Assembly: GCA_963757185.1 (NCBI GenBank)
Contig: CAVWQI010000008.1
Location: forward strand, 124,001-188,000
Length of the DNA stretch: 64,000 nucleotides
Reading direction: 5' to 3'
From: JAQBQB01 sp963757185
GTDB taxonomy: Bacteria > Gemmatimonadota > Gemmatimonadetes > Gemmatimonadales > Gemmatimonadaceae
The position numbers and the translations under genes were made by a program. The notes beneath the pieces are model-generated. The model ran no database searches, was not told where the DNA came from, and saw nothing but the letters and a program-made list of their open reading frames with translations. How positions within the stretch are numbered: position 1 is the first letter of the stretch; every line of letters begins with the position of its first letter. Of the stretch, positions 53,859-62,725 are shown piece by piece.

Positions 53859-54248
53859 TGCAGCGAGGCTTCGCGACGCGGCCAGCTCGCGGGCCAGCGC
53901 GCGCGCCGCAGCATGCAATTCGTCGCGGGCCGCCCGAATCGCGGGCGTCATCCGGGTTCCCAGCGCCCGCTCGAGCGAATCGGTGCCGCCGCCGGAATCG
54001 GCGCCTCCCGGCAGTCCGATCAGCGCGCCGATGGAACTCCGGTGCGAGCGCGCCTCGCGGAGGGTGACGAGCATGCGATGCGTGGCGAACACGCAGTCGC
54101 TGACCGCGTCCATGTCGTCGGTGGCGACAGCGGCGCGCTGGCGGCGCACGACGCCACTCAGCTCGTCGAGAAGCCGGCGCTCGACGTGGAGCGCTTCGGC
54201 GAGAGAGTCGATTGGAAATGGAGACGAATACGCGACTGCCGTCGACAT
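53850..54248 (-). CDS. FlgN-like helical protein
   Basis: 132 residues from the ATG at 54248 (a 13-codon longer start is Pro/Arg-rich and less likely). Almost entirely helical: ALHVERRLLDELSGVVRRQRAAVATDDMDAVSDCVFATHRMLVTLREA, the layout of FlgN, the export chaperone of flagellar hook-associated proteins. The C-terminal half is Ala-rich helix. The match is by shape and motif spacing, not strong identity. Its neighbours (phosphotransfer-like, FliA, FliS-like, FlgM-like, CheY genes) support a motility role. Confidence 0.55.
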   Translation of the reverse strand: MSTAVAYSSPFPIDSLAEALHVERRLLDELSGVVRRQRAAVATDDMDAVSDCVFATHRMLVTLREARSHRSSIGALIGLPGGADSGGGTDSLERALGTRMTPAIRAARDELHAAARALARELAASRSLAASS

Positions 54249-54456
54249 GATCGGGCGGGAGGGAGGGGGCGCTCTGTTCAAAGGCAATCCCGGTGCCGTT
54301 TTGCGCCGGGATTGAGCGGTTCGATATGACCTTTCTAATCAACGCGTTACCAGTCGGCGCGCGCGCCGGCTACGAAATCCGCCGAGGGAATTCCTTGCCG
54401 ACGTGGAGTAAGTTGCCGGGCACCCCCTCGATGATCCCCGCGTAACCTTTCGTTCC

Positions 54457-55617
54457 ATGTCCTCATCAAAACGCACGGCGGACGCCGTGATCGTCGGCGG
54501 CGGCATCATGGGCGCGAGCATCGCCTATCACCTTGCCCGTCGCGGCTGCACGAACGTCGTCGTCCTCGAGCGCGCCGAGATGTTCGGGCTCGGCTCCACC
54601 GGCCTCAACGCGGGCGGCGTCCGCCATCAGTTCGCGACCGCGGTAAACGTAGAGCTGTCGAAGGCGAGCATCTCGACGATGGAGCGCTTTTCGGACGAGA
54701 TGGGCCAGGCGGTCGGGCTGCGCCGTTGCGGTTACCTCTTCTTGCTCGATAACGAGGCCGATCTCGCCCAGTTTCGCGCGAACGTCGAGCTCCAGAACCG
54801 GCTCGGCGTGCCGAGCCGGCTAGTCGATCGCGGTGAAATCGCCGCTCTGGCGCCGGAGATCGATCTCACCGGGATCGTCGGCGGCTCCTGGTGCGCGTTG
54901 GACGGCTTGGTGGACCCGCACGGACTCCTGCAGGGCTACGTCACGCAAGCGCGCCGACTCGGCGCGAAGCTCGAGACGAACGCGCCCGCCACGGCGATCG
55001 GCATTTCGCGTGGTCGAGCGCAATGGGTCGAGACGCCGCAAGGGACGATCGCCACACCGCGCGTCGTGATCGCCGCTGGTCCGTGGTCGGCTGATGTCGG
55101 CGCGCTGGCCGGCGTGGATCTTCCGATTCAGCCCGTGCGGAGACAGATCGCCGTCACGAGCGCCATTCCCCGTCTGCGCGCCGATTTCCCATTCGTCATC
55201 GACTTCTCGCGCGCGCTCTATTTCCATCGCGAAGGAGACGGAATTCTCACCGGCATGTCGAATCGCGACGAGACGCCCGGCTTCGATACTCGGGTGGACG
55301 AGGAGTGGAGGCTCGAGCACGTCCAGCGCGCGATCGAACGGATGCCGCTCCTCGCCGACGCGGAAATCGCCGCGGAGTGGGCCGGCCTCTACGAGGTCAC
55401 GCCCGACGACCAACCGATTCTCGGCGCGCTGCCGGAGATCGAAGGCCTATACGTGTGCGCCGGGTTCAGCGGCCACGGCCTCATGCACGGCCCCGCGGCC
55501 GGAATGCTGATGGCGGAAGAGATTCTCGACGGCCGCGCGACGACGATCGACATCGATCCACTTCGAATCGCGCGGTTTTCGACGGGCGGCGTGGTGGGGG
55601 AGTACAACGTGGTGTAG
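54457..55617 (+). CDS. FAD-dependent oxidoreductase, DAO family (sarcosine/D-amino acid oxidase-like)
   Basis: 386-residue flavoenzyme. FAD dinucleotide loop VIVGGGIMGASIAYHLARRG (9-28), then STGLNAGGVRHQF, the DAO motif seen in sarcosine oxidase beta and glycine/D-amino acid oxidases, and the C-terminal CAGFSGHGLMHGPAAGMLMAE that closes the FAD site. Substrate cannot be told. It interrupts the motility genes and appears unrelated to them. Confidence 0.92.
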   Translation: MSSSKRTADAVIVGGGIMGASIAYHLARRGCTNVVVLERAEMFGLGSTGLNAGGVRHQFATAVNVELSKASISTMERFSDEMGQAVGLRRCGYLFLLDNEADLAQFRANVELQNRLGVPSRLVDRGEIAALAPEIDLTGIVGGSWCALDGLVDPHGLLQGYVTQARRLGAKLETNAPATAIGISRGRAQWVETPQGTIATPRVVIAAGPWSADVGALAGVDLPIQPVRRQIAVTSAIPRLRADFPFVIDFSRALYFHREGDGILTGMSNRDETPGFDTRVDEEWRLEHVQRAIERMPLLADAEIAAEWAGLYEVTPDDQPILGALPEIEGLYVCAGFSGHGLMHGPAAGMLMAEEILDGRATTIDIDPLRIARFSTGGVVGEYNVV

Positions 55618-55662
55618 AGCGGTCACCGGTCACCGGTTGCTTCCCCACTCGTGACCAGAGAG

Positions 55663-56415
55663 CTAGGATGCCAACGACATCCCCACCTGTTCGCGAAGTC
55701 TCGCCAACGCCTTCGATCGCACCTGCGACACTCTCGACTCGGTGAGTCCGAGGATTTCCGCGATCTCGTGGAGCTTGAGCTCCTCGAAGTAGTACAGCGC
55801 CAGCACCGTTCTCTCCTGCTCCTTCAGGCGCATGATCGCCTCGCGCAGGATCGCGACTTCCTGCTCCCTCCCCAGTTGCTCGTCGACGGCGTCGTTCGGG
55901 TCCGTGTGGAGGAGGTCGAGCAGTGACGACTGAGTCTCACCGCGCTCGTTGGCGGGGCGGTCGATCGGGACGCGGATCGCGCCTTCGACGTCGGACTCCC
56001 ACTTCCACAGCGTTTGAACGTCCACGCCGAGCGCTTGCGCGACTTCGAAATCTTCGGGTGCGCGGCCGACGCGGGCGGCGACGGCGGAACTGGCGGCTTG
56101 GATGTCGCGTGTCTTGCGGCGCACGGACCTTGGCACGTGGTCCTGCCGGCGCAACTCGTCGAGGATCGCGCCACGGATCCGCGGCACTGCGAACGTGCTG
56201 AAGGCGAGTCCTCGCTCCGGGTCGAACGCGCTCATGGCGGCCATGAGACCGAGCGTTCCGGCGCTCACTAACTCGTCGTGATCGAGCTCGTTGCTCAGCT
56301 TGCGCTCGAGCTGACGCGCGACGTGATGGACCAGGCTGAGGTTCTCAATCAAGAGAGTATCGCGGGCGGCCAGGTCGCCGGCGGCGAAGGCCTTCCACGT
56401 GAGACGCGATTCCAT
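55663..56415 (-). CDS. fliA: FliA/WhiG-type RNA polymerase sigma factor (sigma-28)
   Basis: 250 residues from the ATG at 56415, with GGGAG upstream; a 15-codon longer frame lacks one. Sigma-28 hallmarks: region 2 (ENLSLVHHVARQLERKL, ELVSAGTLGLMAAMSAFDPERGLAFSTFAVPRIRGAILDELRRQDHVPRSVRRK), region 3 and region 4 (LKEQERTVLALYYFEELKLHEIAEILGLTESRVSQVRSKALARLR). It should read motility promoters. A matching anti-sigma-like protein (FlgM-like) is encoded 4 kb away. Confidence 0.92.
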   Translation of the reverse strand: MESRLTWKAFAAGDLAARDTLLIENLSLVHHVARQLERKLSNELDHDELVSAGTLGLMAAMSAFDPERGLAFSTFAVPRIRGAILDELRRQDHVPRSVRRKTRDIQAASSAVAARVGRAPEDFEVAQALGVDVQTLWKWESDVEGAIRVPIDRPANERGETQSSLLDLLHTDPNDAVDEQLGREQEVAILREAIMRLKEQERTVLALYYFEELKLHEIAEILGLTESRVSQVRSKALARLREQVGMSLAS

Positions 56416-56757
56416 GTTGTTCGACTCCCGGCGGGTTGCGATCGGGGGGGGACTTTCCAAGGGGGGCGGAGGCGGTCCAACGGGCGGGAACGGCGTGCGG
56501 CAAAACGTGATTCGCGTCTCATCATTGGCACGCCGTGGACCAGTTCGCTGCCCAAATTTTTTGGAAATCCTTACCCTGGCGCGCGGGAGCTAAATCGCTT
56601 GCGCCAAAAGATTTACCACATCAGTCGTCGAATGACTCTCCGGACTTGAGTGATTTGGCGGACCCGGCAAAAAACGTTCAAACGGCAGGAATTGCCGGTG
56701 GGGTCGGCGGAAAAGGTCCACCGGGCGTACGCCAACGCGCCAAAGCTGGGGTTAAGA
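56416..56757. other. Non-coding spacer upstream of fliA
   Basis: No gene or clear promoter seen. It is G-rich near 56440-56480 and AT-richer at 56550-56760; read on the minus strand it is the fliA leader and should contain its promoter. Confidence 0.4.
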
Positions 56758-56793
56758 AATCGAGCGGAGCGACCCGTGTCGCCCCGCTCGATT
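56758..56793 (-). terminator. Rho-independent terminator of the amidase gene
   Basis: A 16-bp stem with one mismatch (56758-56773 with 56778-56793) and a four-base loop, 57 bp downstream of the gene; on the minus strand it continues with TTTCTTAA. Confidence 0.8.
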
Positions 56794-56849
56794 GGTGTAC
56801 GCCGCCGCGAAAACTGAAATGCGCGCCGGGAAAATTTCGGCGGTGAGAA

Positions 56850-57956
56850 TCAGCGCGGATTGGTGAAGATCGCCTTCGGGATCATCACGTGCACGCCGAC
56901 GGTGCCATCGACGAGCTGCGTGATGTCGACGTCGCTGGACACGCTGACCAGTTGGTAGGCGTCCTCGCGAGACAGGTGCTTCACGTCGACCAACAGCTCG
57001 ATCGCCTGCCGCACGGCGGTCTTGGTCGCCTTCACGAGGGCGGAGTCGGTGCCCATCGCGATGTAGTGGGTCGGCGTTTCGGCGCGCGGCCAGGCGATGT
57101 GCATGTCCTTGCGGACGACGAGCTGCATCCGCGAAATGAGCGACGTCTCCATCGCGGTGATGTCCACCTCGCCATTCCCCTGTCCGGCGTGCCCGTCGCC
57201 GATCTCGAGCAACGCGCCCTTTGTCCAGACCGGGATGTAGAGCGTCGTACCGGCGACCAGCTCCTTGTTGTCGAGGTTCCCGGCGTGGATGCCCGGCGGC
57301 GCGCTGTTCAGCCGCCCCATGGACGCCGGGGGAGCGACACCGACGCTGCCGAAAAACGGGCGCAGCGGAATCGTGATCCCGGGCCCGAAATGTCCGAGCA
57401 TCTTCACGGTGTCGAGCTCGATGATCTTGGAGCGTGATTCGCCGGGGAAATCCTCGGGGAGGAATCCGCTTCGCGGACCGAACGAGTTGCAGGCGTAGTT
57501 GATCGCCGGCCGGATGGATTTGAATCGCACCTCGAGCACGTCGCCGGAGTCCGCGCCTTCGACGTAGATCGGACCCGTGAGGATATGGCCGCCCGGGCCG
57601 GTCTTCATCGCCGAACGCGCGGCGTAGATGTCCTTCGCGAGCTGCTCGACTCGCGTCGAGTCGAGCCCCGCGCGCACGAGAGACGTCGGGCTGCACGTGG
57701 AGAGGGCGCGAACGACGACCTCGTCGCCCGACGCGACGCGCAGCACGGGCTCGCCCGCCGCGTCGTACCAACCCCACGCGACGGTCTTCGGCGTGGGCAT
57801 TAGCGTATACGTCCGGCCGGGCGCCGGCGCGGGCCACGCCGCCGCCGACGGCGGCGATGTGGCGGACGGTGTCGCCGAAACTGACGACGGGGTGTGGCAG
57901 CCCGCTGCCAGCACCCCGATCGAGACGACTGATGCGAGACTCGCGCGATTCATCAT
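56850..57956 (-). CDS. Acetamidase/formamidase family lipoprotein
   Basis: 368-residue FmdA/AmdA-family protein that hydrolyses short amides. Unlike cytosolic members it has a lipoprotein signal (VLAAGC-HTP) and so acts in the envelope. Family motifs: SGDEVVVRALSTCS, GHILTGPIYVEGADSGDVLEVRF, GPGITIPLRPFFGSVGVAPP, PPGIHAGNLDNKELVAGTTLYIPVWTKGALLEIGDGHAGQGNGEVDITAMET, the conserved catalytic GD-HA-QGDGE block (here GNGE). It is 4 bp after the NtrC-type regulator stop, thus co-transcribed with it. Confidence 0.92.
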   Translation of the reverse strand: MMNRASLASVVSIGVLAAGCHTPSSVSATPSATSPPSAAAWPAPAPGRTYTLMPTPKTVAWGWYDAAGEPVLRVASGDEVVVRALSTCSPTSLVRAGLDSTRVEQLAKDIYAARSAMKTGPGGHILTGPIYVEGADSGDVLEVRFKSIRPAINYACNSFGPRSGFLPEDFPGESRSKIIELDTVKMLGHFGPGITIPLRPFFGSVGVAPPASMGRLNSAPPGIHAGNLDNKELVAGTTLYIPVWTKGALLEIGDGHAGQGNGEVDITAMETSLISRMQLVVRKDMHIAWPRAETPTHYIAMGTDSALVKATKTAVRQAIELLVDVKHLSREDAYQLVSVSSDVDITQLVDGTVGVHVMIPKAIFTNPR

Positions 57957-57960
57957 TGCT

Positions 57961-59406
57961 CTAACTCCCTCCGTCGCTGTCCGCCTTCGTTCCGTTCAAC
58001 TTGTTGCGAAGCGTTCTGACGCTGATTCCCAACAGATCCGCGGCGCGCGTTCGGTTGCCGTTCGCGACCTCGAGCGCGCGCTCGATGAGCTTTGCCTCCG
58101 CGTCGTTCACGTTGAGCGACGTGATCACGACGGCGCCGTCGGGAATCGCCGGCGCCGCGTGGCTTGCCCCGTTGCCGTTCGAGTGAACCAAGCCGTTGAA
58201 AATTCGCGCCGGCGTCGGACCGCTCCACGCGCCGCTCAGACCGAATCGCTGACCGTCGAACGCGTGCAGCGAAATCACCGACTCGGTGGTGAGAATCACC
58301 GCCCGCTCCACCGCGTGCTGCAACTCGCGGACATTACCCGGCCAGTCGTATTGCTGCAACAGGTCGGCGGCTTCCGGCGAGATCCCTTTGATTTCTTTGC
58401 CGATCTCCTGCCCGTAGTGCGCCGCGAACCGGTATGACAGAAGCGGAATGTCTTCCTTGCGCTCGCGCAACGGCGGCAGCCGCACGGGAATGACGCCCAA
58501 CCTATAGTAGAGATCCTGGCGAAAGTTGCCCGACGCGGCGAAGGTCGCGAGATCGCGATTGGTCGTCGCGACGATGCGCACGTCGACCTTGATCGCCGTC
58601 GATCCGCCGACTCGCTCGAATTCCTGCTCCTGAAGGACGCGAAGCAGCTTGGCCTGAAGGTCGAGGCGCATCTCGGAGATTTCGTCGAGCAGCAGCGTTC
58701 CGCCGTGCGCGCGCTCGAACGCCCCTTCCACGCGGCGGATCGCGCCGGTGAACGCGCCCTTTTCGTGGCCGAAGAGCGCGCTCTCGACGAGTCCTTCGGG
58801 AAGCGCGGCGCAGTTGAGCTGGATGAACGGTCCGTCGCGACGGTCGCTCTGCGCGTGGATCGTTCGCGCGAAGAGCTCCTTGCCGGTGCCCGATTCGCCC
58901 TCGAGCAGCACGGTCGCTCGCGTTGGGGCGGCGGTTGCCACGGTCTGGAGGACGCGCCGAATCGCCGCGCTGTTGCCGATGATCTGGCGCTCGTTGCGGA
59001 ACTCGATCACCTCGCGCCGCAGCCGCTCGTTCTCGCGCCGCAGCCTCACGACCTCGAGGGCTTGGTTGACCGCCAGCTCGAGCTGTTCCGGGCGAACCGG
59101 CTTGGTGATGTAGTCGATCGCTCCGGCTTTGATGGCCGACACCGCGTGCTCGATGCTTCCGTAACCGGTGAGCATGATGAGCGGCGTGTCGTGCCCCTCC
59201 TGACGCAGCAGCGCGAGAAACTCCAGGCCCGTGAGGCCCGGCATGCGGTAGTCGGATATGATCAGGTCGACAGCGCCGCCCGACAGCGCCTGGAGGGCCT
59301 GCGGGACGTTGTGAGCCGCTACGGCGTGGTGCCCGGCCCGCTCCAGCGAGTCCTGGAGGATCAACCCAATTGCCGGTTCGTCGTCGAGGCAGAGAATCGT
59401 CGCCAT
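57961..59406 (-). CDS. Sigma-54-dependent response regulator, NtrC family
   Basis: 481 residues. Receiver domain with phospho-acceptor D52 (ISDYRMP) and K102; sigma-54 AAA+ domain with Walker A GESGTGKE at 170-177, GAFTGA loop at 217-222 (contacts sigma-54) and LLLDEISEM Walker B; a C-terminal Fis-type helix-turn-helix (ALEVANGNRTRAADLLGISVRTLRNKL). Its histidine kinase is not adjacent. It heads a two-gene operon with the amidase lipoprotein, which may be a target or simply a neighbour. Confidence 0.95.
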   Translation of the reverse strand: MATILCLDDEPAIGLILQDSLERAGHHAVAAHNVPQALQALSGGAVDLIISDYRMPGLTGLEFLALLRQEGHDTPLIMLTGYGSIEHAVSAIKAGAIDYITKPVRPEQLELAVNQALEVVRLRRENERLRREVIEFRNERQIIGNSAAIRRVLQTVATAAPTRATVLLEGESGTGKELFARTIHAQSDRRDGPFIQLNCAALPEGLVESALFGHEKGAFTGAIRRVEGAFERAHGGTLLLDEISEMRLDLQAKLLRVLQEQEFERVGGSTAIKVDVRIVATTNRDLATFAASGNFRQDLYYRLGVIPVRLPPLRERKEDIPLLSYRFAAHYGQEIGKEIKGISPEAADLLQQYDWPGNVRELQHAVERAVILTTESVISLHAFDGQRFGLSGAWSGPTPARIFNGLVHSNGNGASHAAPAIPDGAVVITSLNVNDAEAKLIERALEVANGNRTRAADLLGISVRTLRNKLNGTKADSDGGS

Positions 59407-59634
59407 GATGCGATTTGATGGGCGCGCTCAAGACTCGGCGCTGATGCGCCGATACTCCTCCAAGACGCTTTGCGTCTTGCGGCTGTAACCCGGGAAATGG
59501 CGAGGGCTCCAGCGCGGTTCGCGGTCCGGGTCCACGGGTCCACGGGTCGAGCCGTCAGAACGTCCTCGCAAAGCGCGAAATGCAACGAGCTAGGAGGGGG
59601 AGGGGCTCAACTGTTTACAGCACAAGGGGCTCGC

Positions 59635-59660
59635 TAAGGCGTCAGAAAGACCGCCCGATA
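59635..59660 (+). promoter_or_regulatory. Candidate sigma-28 promoter before the FliS-like gene
   Basis: TAAGGCGT, a 10-base gap, then GCCCGATA, resembling the sigma-28 boxes TAAAGTTT and GCCGATAA. The FliS-like start follows within nine bases. The fliA gene nearby makes this worth testing; the match is imperfect. Confidence 0.35.
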
Positions 59661-59668
59661 CAAGAGGC

Positions 59669-59893
59669 ATGAGCGACTCGCACCTTGCCACACACGACGA
59701 CGCCGCGCCTGAGCCCTACAGCTGTCTGGTGGACGCGTCAAACATGGTTCTCGAGCTGATTCGGGATCTCGACTTCAAGCGGGGCGGAGACGTGGCGCCG
59801 CGGCTGGCGAGCTTGTACGGCTACGTGGCCGGCGAGCTGCTGAACGTGAACAGCCAGGCGCGCAATCGGCCTGATCCGGTGCTCAAAGCGTAA
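59669..59893 (+). CDS. FliS-like small protein
   Basis: 74 residues, helical. The stretch DFKRGGDVAPRLASLYGYVAGELLNVNSQ matches the FliS core (KGG-I-xx-L-LY-Y-L), the chaperone that caps flagellin. It lacks the N-terminal region of FliS (usual length about 130), so it may be truncated or a diverged paralogue. The AGAGG is only one base from the ATG, so the start is uncertain. Next in line is the FlgM-like gene. Confidence 0.55.
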   Translation: MSDSHLATHDDAAPEPYSCLVDASNMVLELIRDLDFKRGGDVAPRLASLYGYVAGELLNVNSQARNRPDPVLKA

Positions 59894-59990
59894 GTCTGGA
59901 ACGTTGCGTCCCAACGGCGGCCATTCTGAATGTGGCTGTCGCTCAACCGCGCTCTTCTCTCGTCGATACTCAGGTCGGAGGCTCAAAGCT

Positions 59991-60308
59991 GTGCACATCG
60001 ATCCGAACTCCCCCCTCCAAGCGCCCGACGGCACGCTGTCCGAGGAAATTCACGCGCCTGCCCAGTCAGTGGCGGGTCGGCGAAACAAGAAAGGGCGGAA
60101 GTCGACGCCGGCGCGGCCGCGGCAAAACAGAATCGCGGACCTGGCCGACGTCGATGTGACGGAACGGGTCGCCGACGGCGCTTCGTCGGCGGTCATCGAG
60201 GGAACCGATTTGGACGCGGTGAAAGATCGTTTGCGCAGCGGGGCGTACAACACACGCGAAGTGGCCGAGGTGATCGCGCGTCGGCTGCTCGCCAGCGGGG
60301 ATCTTTGA
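59991..60308 (+). CDS. FlgM-like anti-sigma-28 factor
   Basis: 105 residues from the GTG at 59991, which has GGAG ten bases before it; a 29-codon longer frame is unlike protein. The N-terminal half is disordered and basic, and the C-terminal helices TDLDAVKDRLRSGAYNTREVAEVIARRLLAS match the FlgM sigma-binding region. FlgM holds FliA inactive until hook assembly lets it be exported. FliA is encoded 4 kb away. Confidence 0.6.
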   Translation: MHIDPNSPLQAPDGTLSEEIHAPAQSVAGRRNKKGRKSTPARPRQNRIADLADVDVTERVADGASSAVIEGTDLDAVKDRLRSGAYNTREVAEVIARRLLASGDL

Positions 60309-60342
60309 TCCTCGCTTCACGCGAGGACAGAGGTCAGCGGGC

Positions 60343-60720
60343 ATGAAGGTTCTGGTTGTCGACGATTCTTCGACGATGCGACGCATCGTCGTCAACGCGC
60401 TGAGACGCATCGGCTACGCCGATACGATCGAGGCGCCCGACGGATTGGCCGCGCTGAATCACCTGTCCGCCGGCATCGGTCTCATCATCACCGACTGGAA
60501 CATGCCCGAGATGAGCGGCCCCGAGTTCACACGGGCGGTACGCGCGCATCCCCTCGGCAAATCGGTGCCGATTCTGATGGTGACGACGCGCGGAGCGCGC
60601 GAAGAGATCGTCGCCGCGGTGGACGCCGGCGTGACGAGCTATATCCACAAGCCTTTCACGCCGCCCGCGCTCAAGGAGAAGATCGAGCGCGTGCTCGCGG
60701 GCGTCGTCGCGGCGGCCTGA
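60343..60720 (+). CDS. cheY: CheY-like single-domain response regulator
   Basis: 125-residue receiver domain. The acidic pair VVDDSS (D7-D8), phospho-acceptor D51 (IITDWNMPEMSG), conserved Thr (MVTTRG) and Lys in YIHKPF are all present. The WNMP after Asp is the chemotaxis CheY signature. No output domain. GAGG lies nine bases before the ATG. No CheA in the window. Confidence 0.9.
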   Translation: MKVLVVDDSSTMRRIVVNALRRIGYADTIEAPDGLAALNHLSAGIGLIITDWNMPEMSGPEFTRAVRAHPLGKSVPILMVTTRGAREEIVAAVDAGVTSYIHKPFTPPALKEKIERVLAGVVAAA

Positions 60721-60721
60721 G

Positions 60722-60910
60722 ATGAGCTCGTCCGCCCGCCGCGACGAGCTCCTCTACGAATCGGACGCTGCGCTACGACTCGTCGATCGCGCGATTCAGG
60801 AAATGCGCGTGCCCGGCGACAACGAAGATGCACCCCTACACCCCGAGGCGGTTTCGGTCGCCGCGGGCGACGCACCGGTCGACAGTCAGCAGCTGAACGC
60901 GGCAGACTAG
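60722..60910 (+). CDS. Small hypothetical protein following cheY
   Basis: 62 residues, acidic, helical at the start (DELLYESDAALRLVDRAIQEMR) and disordered afterwards. It starts one base after the cheY stop, so it is co-translated. No family recognised; the N-terminal helix could bind CheY, an inference from position only. Confidence 0.5.
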   Translation: MSSSARRDELLYESDAALRLVDRAIQEMRVPGDNEDAPLHPEAVSVAAGDAPVDSQQLNAAD

Positions 60911-61014
60911 ACCGGTCGCGCCCGCGGCAACGCCCGCCACCGGCCGCGAGGGAGCAGAACTCAGGGCCCGTCGCTGTTATCCTGTGACAGCGACCCGTGA
61001 CCTGAGACCTCTCT

Positions 61015-61923
61015 TTGCTCATCGCCATCACCGGCTCGAGCGGCATGATCGGATCGGCGCTCGTCCGCTCGCTCGTCGCCGACGGGCACGCCGTTCGGCG
61101 GCTCGTTCGCCGCGCGCCGCGCGCGGGCGACGAAGTGGCGTGGAACCCCGAACGAAACGAGATCGACGCGAACGGCCTGTCCGGCGTCGACGCGGTCGTC
61201 AACCTCGCCGGCGAAAACATCGCGCAGCGCTGGACGCGTGAGTCGATGCGCCGGATTCGCGAGAGCCGCGTGCAGGCGACCTCGCTCGTCGCGGCGACGA
61301 TGGCAACGCTCTCGCCGCGCCCGCGTGTGCTCGTCAGCGGTTCGGCGGTCGGCTACTACGGAGAGCGCGACGACGAGGTGCTCGACGAGACGAGCCGCGC
61401 GGGAGATGACTTCCTGGCTTCCGTCTGCAAGGACTGGGAGGCGGCGACGGCGCCGGCCCACGACGCGGGCATTCGCGTCGCCATCAGCCGCACCGGCATC
61501 GTGCTCGACCGGCGCGGCGGCGCGCTCGCAAAGATGCTCACGCCGTTCCGGCTCGGCGTGGGCGGCCATCTCGGGAACGGTCGCCAGTGGATGAGCTGGA
61601 TCGCGATCGCCGACATGGTGCGCGCGCTCCGCTTCTTGGTCGAGCACGAGGGGGCGGTAGGTCCGTTCGATCTCACCGCGCCGAATCCCGTGGACAACGC
61701 CGAGTTCACGCGCGTGCTCGCGGCGGTGCTGCATCGCCCGGCGATTTTTCCGGTGCCGCAGCTGGCGCTCGAGCTACTCTACGGACCAATGGCAAAGGGA
61801 GCGGCGCTGGCCAGCCAGCGCGCGCTCCCTCTTCAACTGCTCGCAAACGGTTTCGACTTCGTACTGCCGGACCTGCGGGAGGCGCTCGAGTCGGTCGTGC
61901 GCCCCCGCCGGGCCGCGGCCTGA
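61015..61923 (+). CDS. TIGR01777 family SDR epimerase
   Basis: 302-residue extended short-chain dehydrogenase/epimerase-type protein (YfcH-like). NAD loop AITGSSGMIGSALVRSL at the N-terminus, VVNLAGENIAQRWT, the RPRVLVSGSAVGYYGER motif with catalytic YxxxK-like YYGER, SRTGIVL and the W-MSWIAIADMVRAL block. TTG start, since a stop lies four codons upstream; no better start exists. Its exact substrate is unknown. Confidence 0.92.
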   Translation: MLIAITGSSGMIGSALVRSLVADGHAVRRLVRRAPRAGDEVAWNPERNEIDANGLSGVDAVVNLAGENIAQRWTRESMRRIRESRVQATSLVAATMATLSPRPRVLVSGSAVGYYGERDDEVLDETSRAGDDFLASVCKDWEAATAPAHDAGIRVAISRTGIVLDRRGGALAKMLTPFRLGVGGHLGNGRQWMSWIAIADMVRALRFLVEHEGAVGPFDLTAPNPVDNAEFTRVLAAVLHRPAIFPVPQLALELLYGPMAKGAALASQRALPLQLLANGFDFVLPDLREALESVVRPRRAAA

Positions 61924-61933
61924 TCGATCAGGC
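61918..61933. repeat. 16-bp perfect palindrome spanning two stop codons
   Basis: GCCTGATC and its complement abut at the junction of two converging genes and contain the stop codons of both. It may serve as a weak bidirectional terminator; no T run follows. Confidence 0.45.
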
Positions 61934-62725
61934 GATCGCTGCGCTCAACCGGTCGCTGAACACTCGGCTCGCCGTGAGCCGCGTTCCGTCGCGCAAAATC
62001 ACGACGTACTCGCCGTGGAACCACGGCTCGAGCTCCTTGATGCGGTCGATATTCACGATCGCCGAGCGATGGATGCGCACGAAGGTCTTGGGGTCGAGCT
62101 TCGCTTCCATGTTCTTCATGCTCTCGCGAAGCAGGTGGCCTTCGTTCTTCGTGTGAATCTTCACGTAGTTGCCCGCCGCCTCGACCCAGTCGATGTCCTC
62201 GGAACGCACGAAGAACACGCGGCCGCTGGACTTCACGATGAGGCGCTCGGGGTATTTGCGCTCGTCGCGCAGTTCCTCGAGGAGCGAGACGAGGCGCGAG
62301 TCGATCGTCGACGCCCTGTCGTGCAACTGCGCGCGTGCGCGTTCGAGCGCCTTCTCGAAGCGCGTCTGGTCGAACGGCTTGAGCAGGAAGTCGAGCGCGT
62401 GAATCTCGAACGCGCGGATCGCGTGCGCGTCGTGCGCGGTCACGAAGACGATGGCCGGCACGCGGTCGCGGTCGAGGTTCTCGACGACGTCGAAGCCGTC
62501 CATGCCCGGCATCTGGACGTCGAGGAAAACGAGGTCGGGCCGCTCGCGCTCGATCATCTCGACGGCGCTCGCGCCGTCGGCGCAGGTCCCGACGACTTCG
62601 ACGTCGGGTTGCTCGGCGAGCAGAGAGGCGACGCGGTCGCGCGCCAGCTCTTCGTCGTCGACGATGAGGGCGCGGATTTTCGTGGTGTCGGTGATGGAAG
62701 GCGTGGGGGAGGGAGGGGGAGTCAT
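61928..62725 (-). CDS. LytTR-type response regulator
   Basis: 265 residues. Receiver domain with phospho-acceptor D69 (LVFLDVQMPGMDGF) and Lys in LLKPFD, then a LytTR DNA-binding domain (about 165-265: RLIVKSSGRVFFVRSEDIDWVEAAGNYVKIHTK, RIHRSAIVNIDRIKELEPW). Its start overlaps the stop of the kinase gene (ATGA), so it forms a pair with it. Confidence 0.94.
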   Translation of the reverse strand: MTPPPSPTPSITDTTKIRALIVDDEELARDRVASLLAEQPDVEVVGTCADGASAVEMIERERPDLVFLDVQMPGMDGFDVVENLDRDRVPAIVFVTAHDAHAIRAFEIHALDFLLKPFDQTRFEKALERARAQLHDRASTIDSRLVSLLEELRDERKYPERLIVKSSGRVFFVRSEDIDWVEAAGNYVKIHTKNEGHLLRESMKNMEAKLDPKTFVRIHRSAIVNIDRIKELEPWFHGEYVVILRDGTRLTASRVFSDRLSAAIA

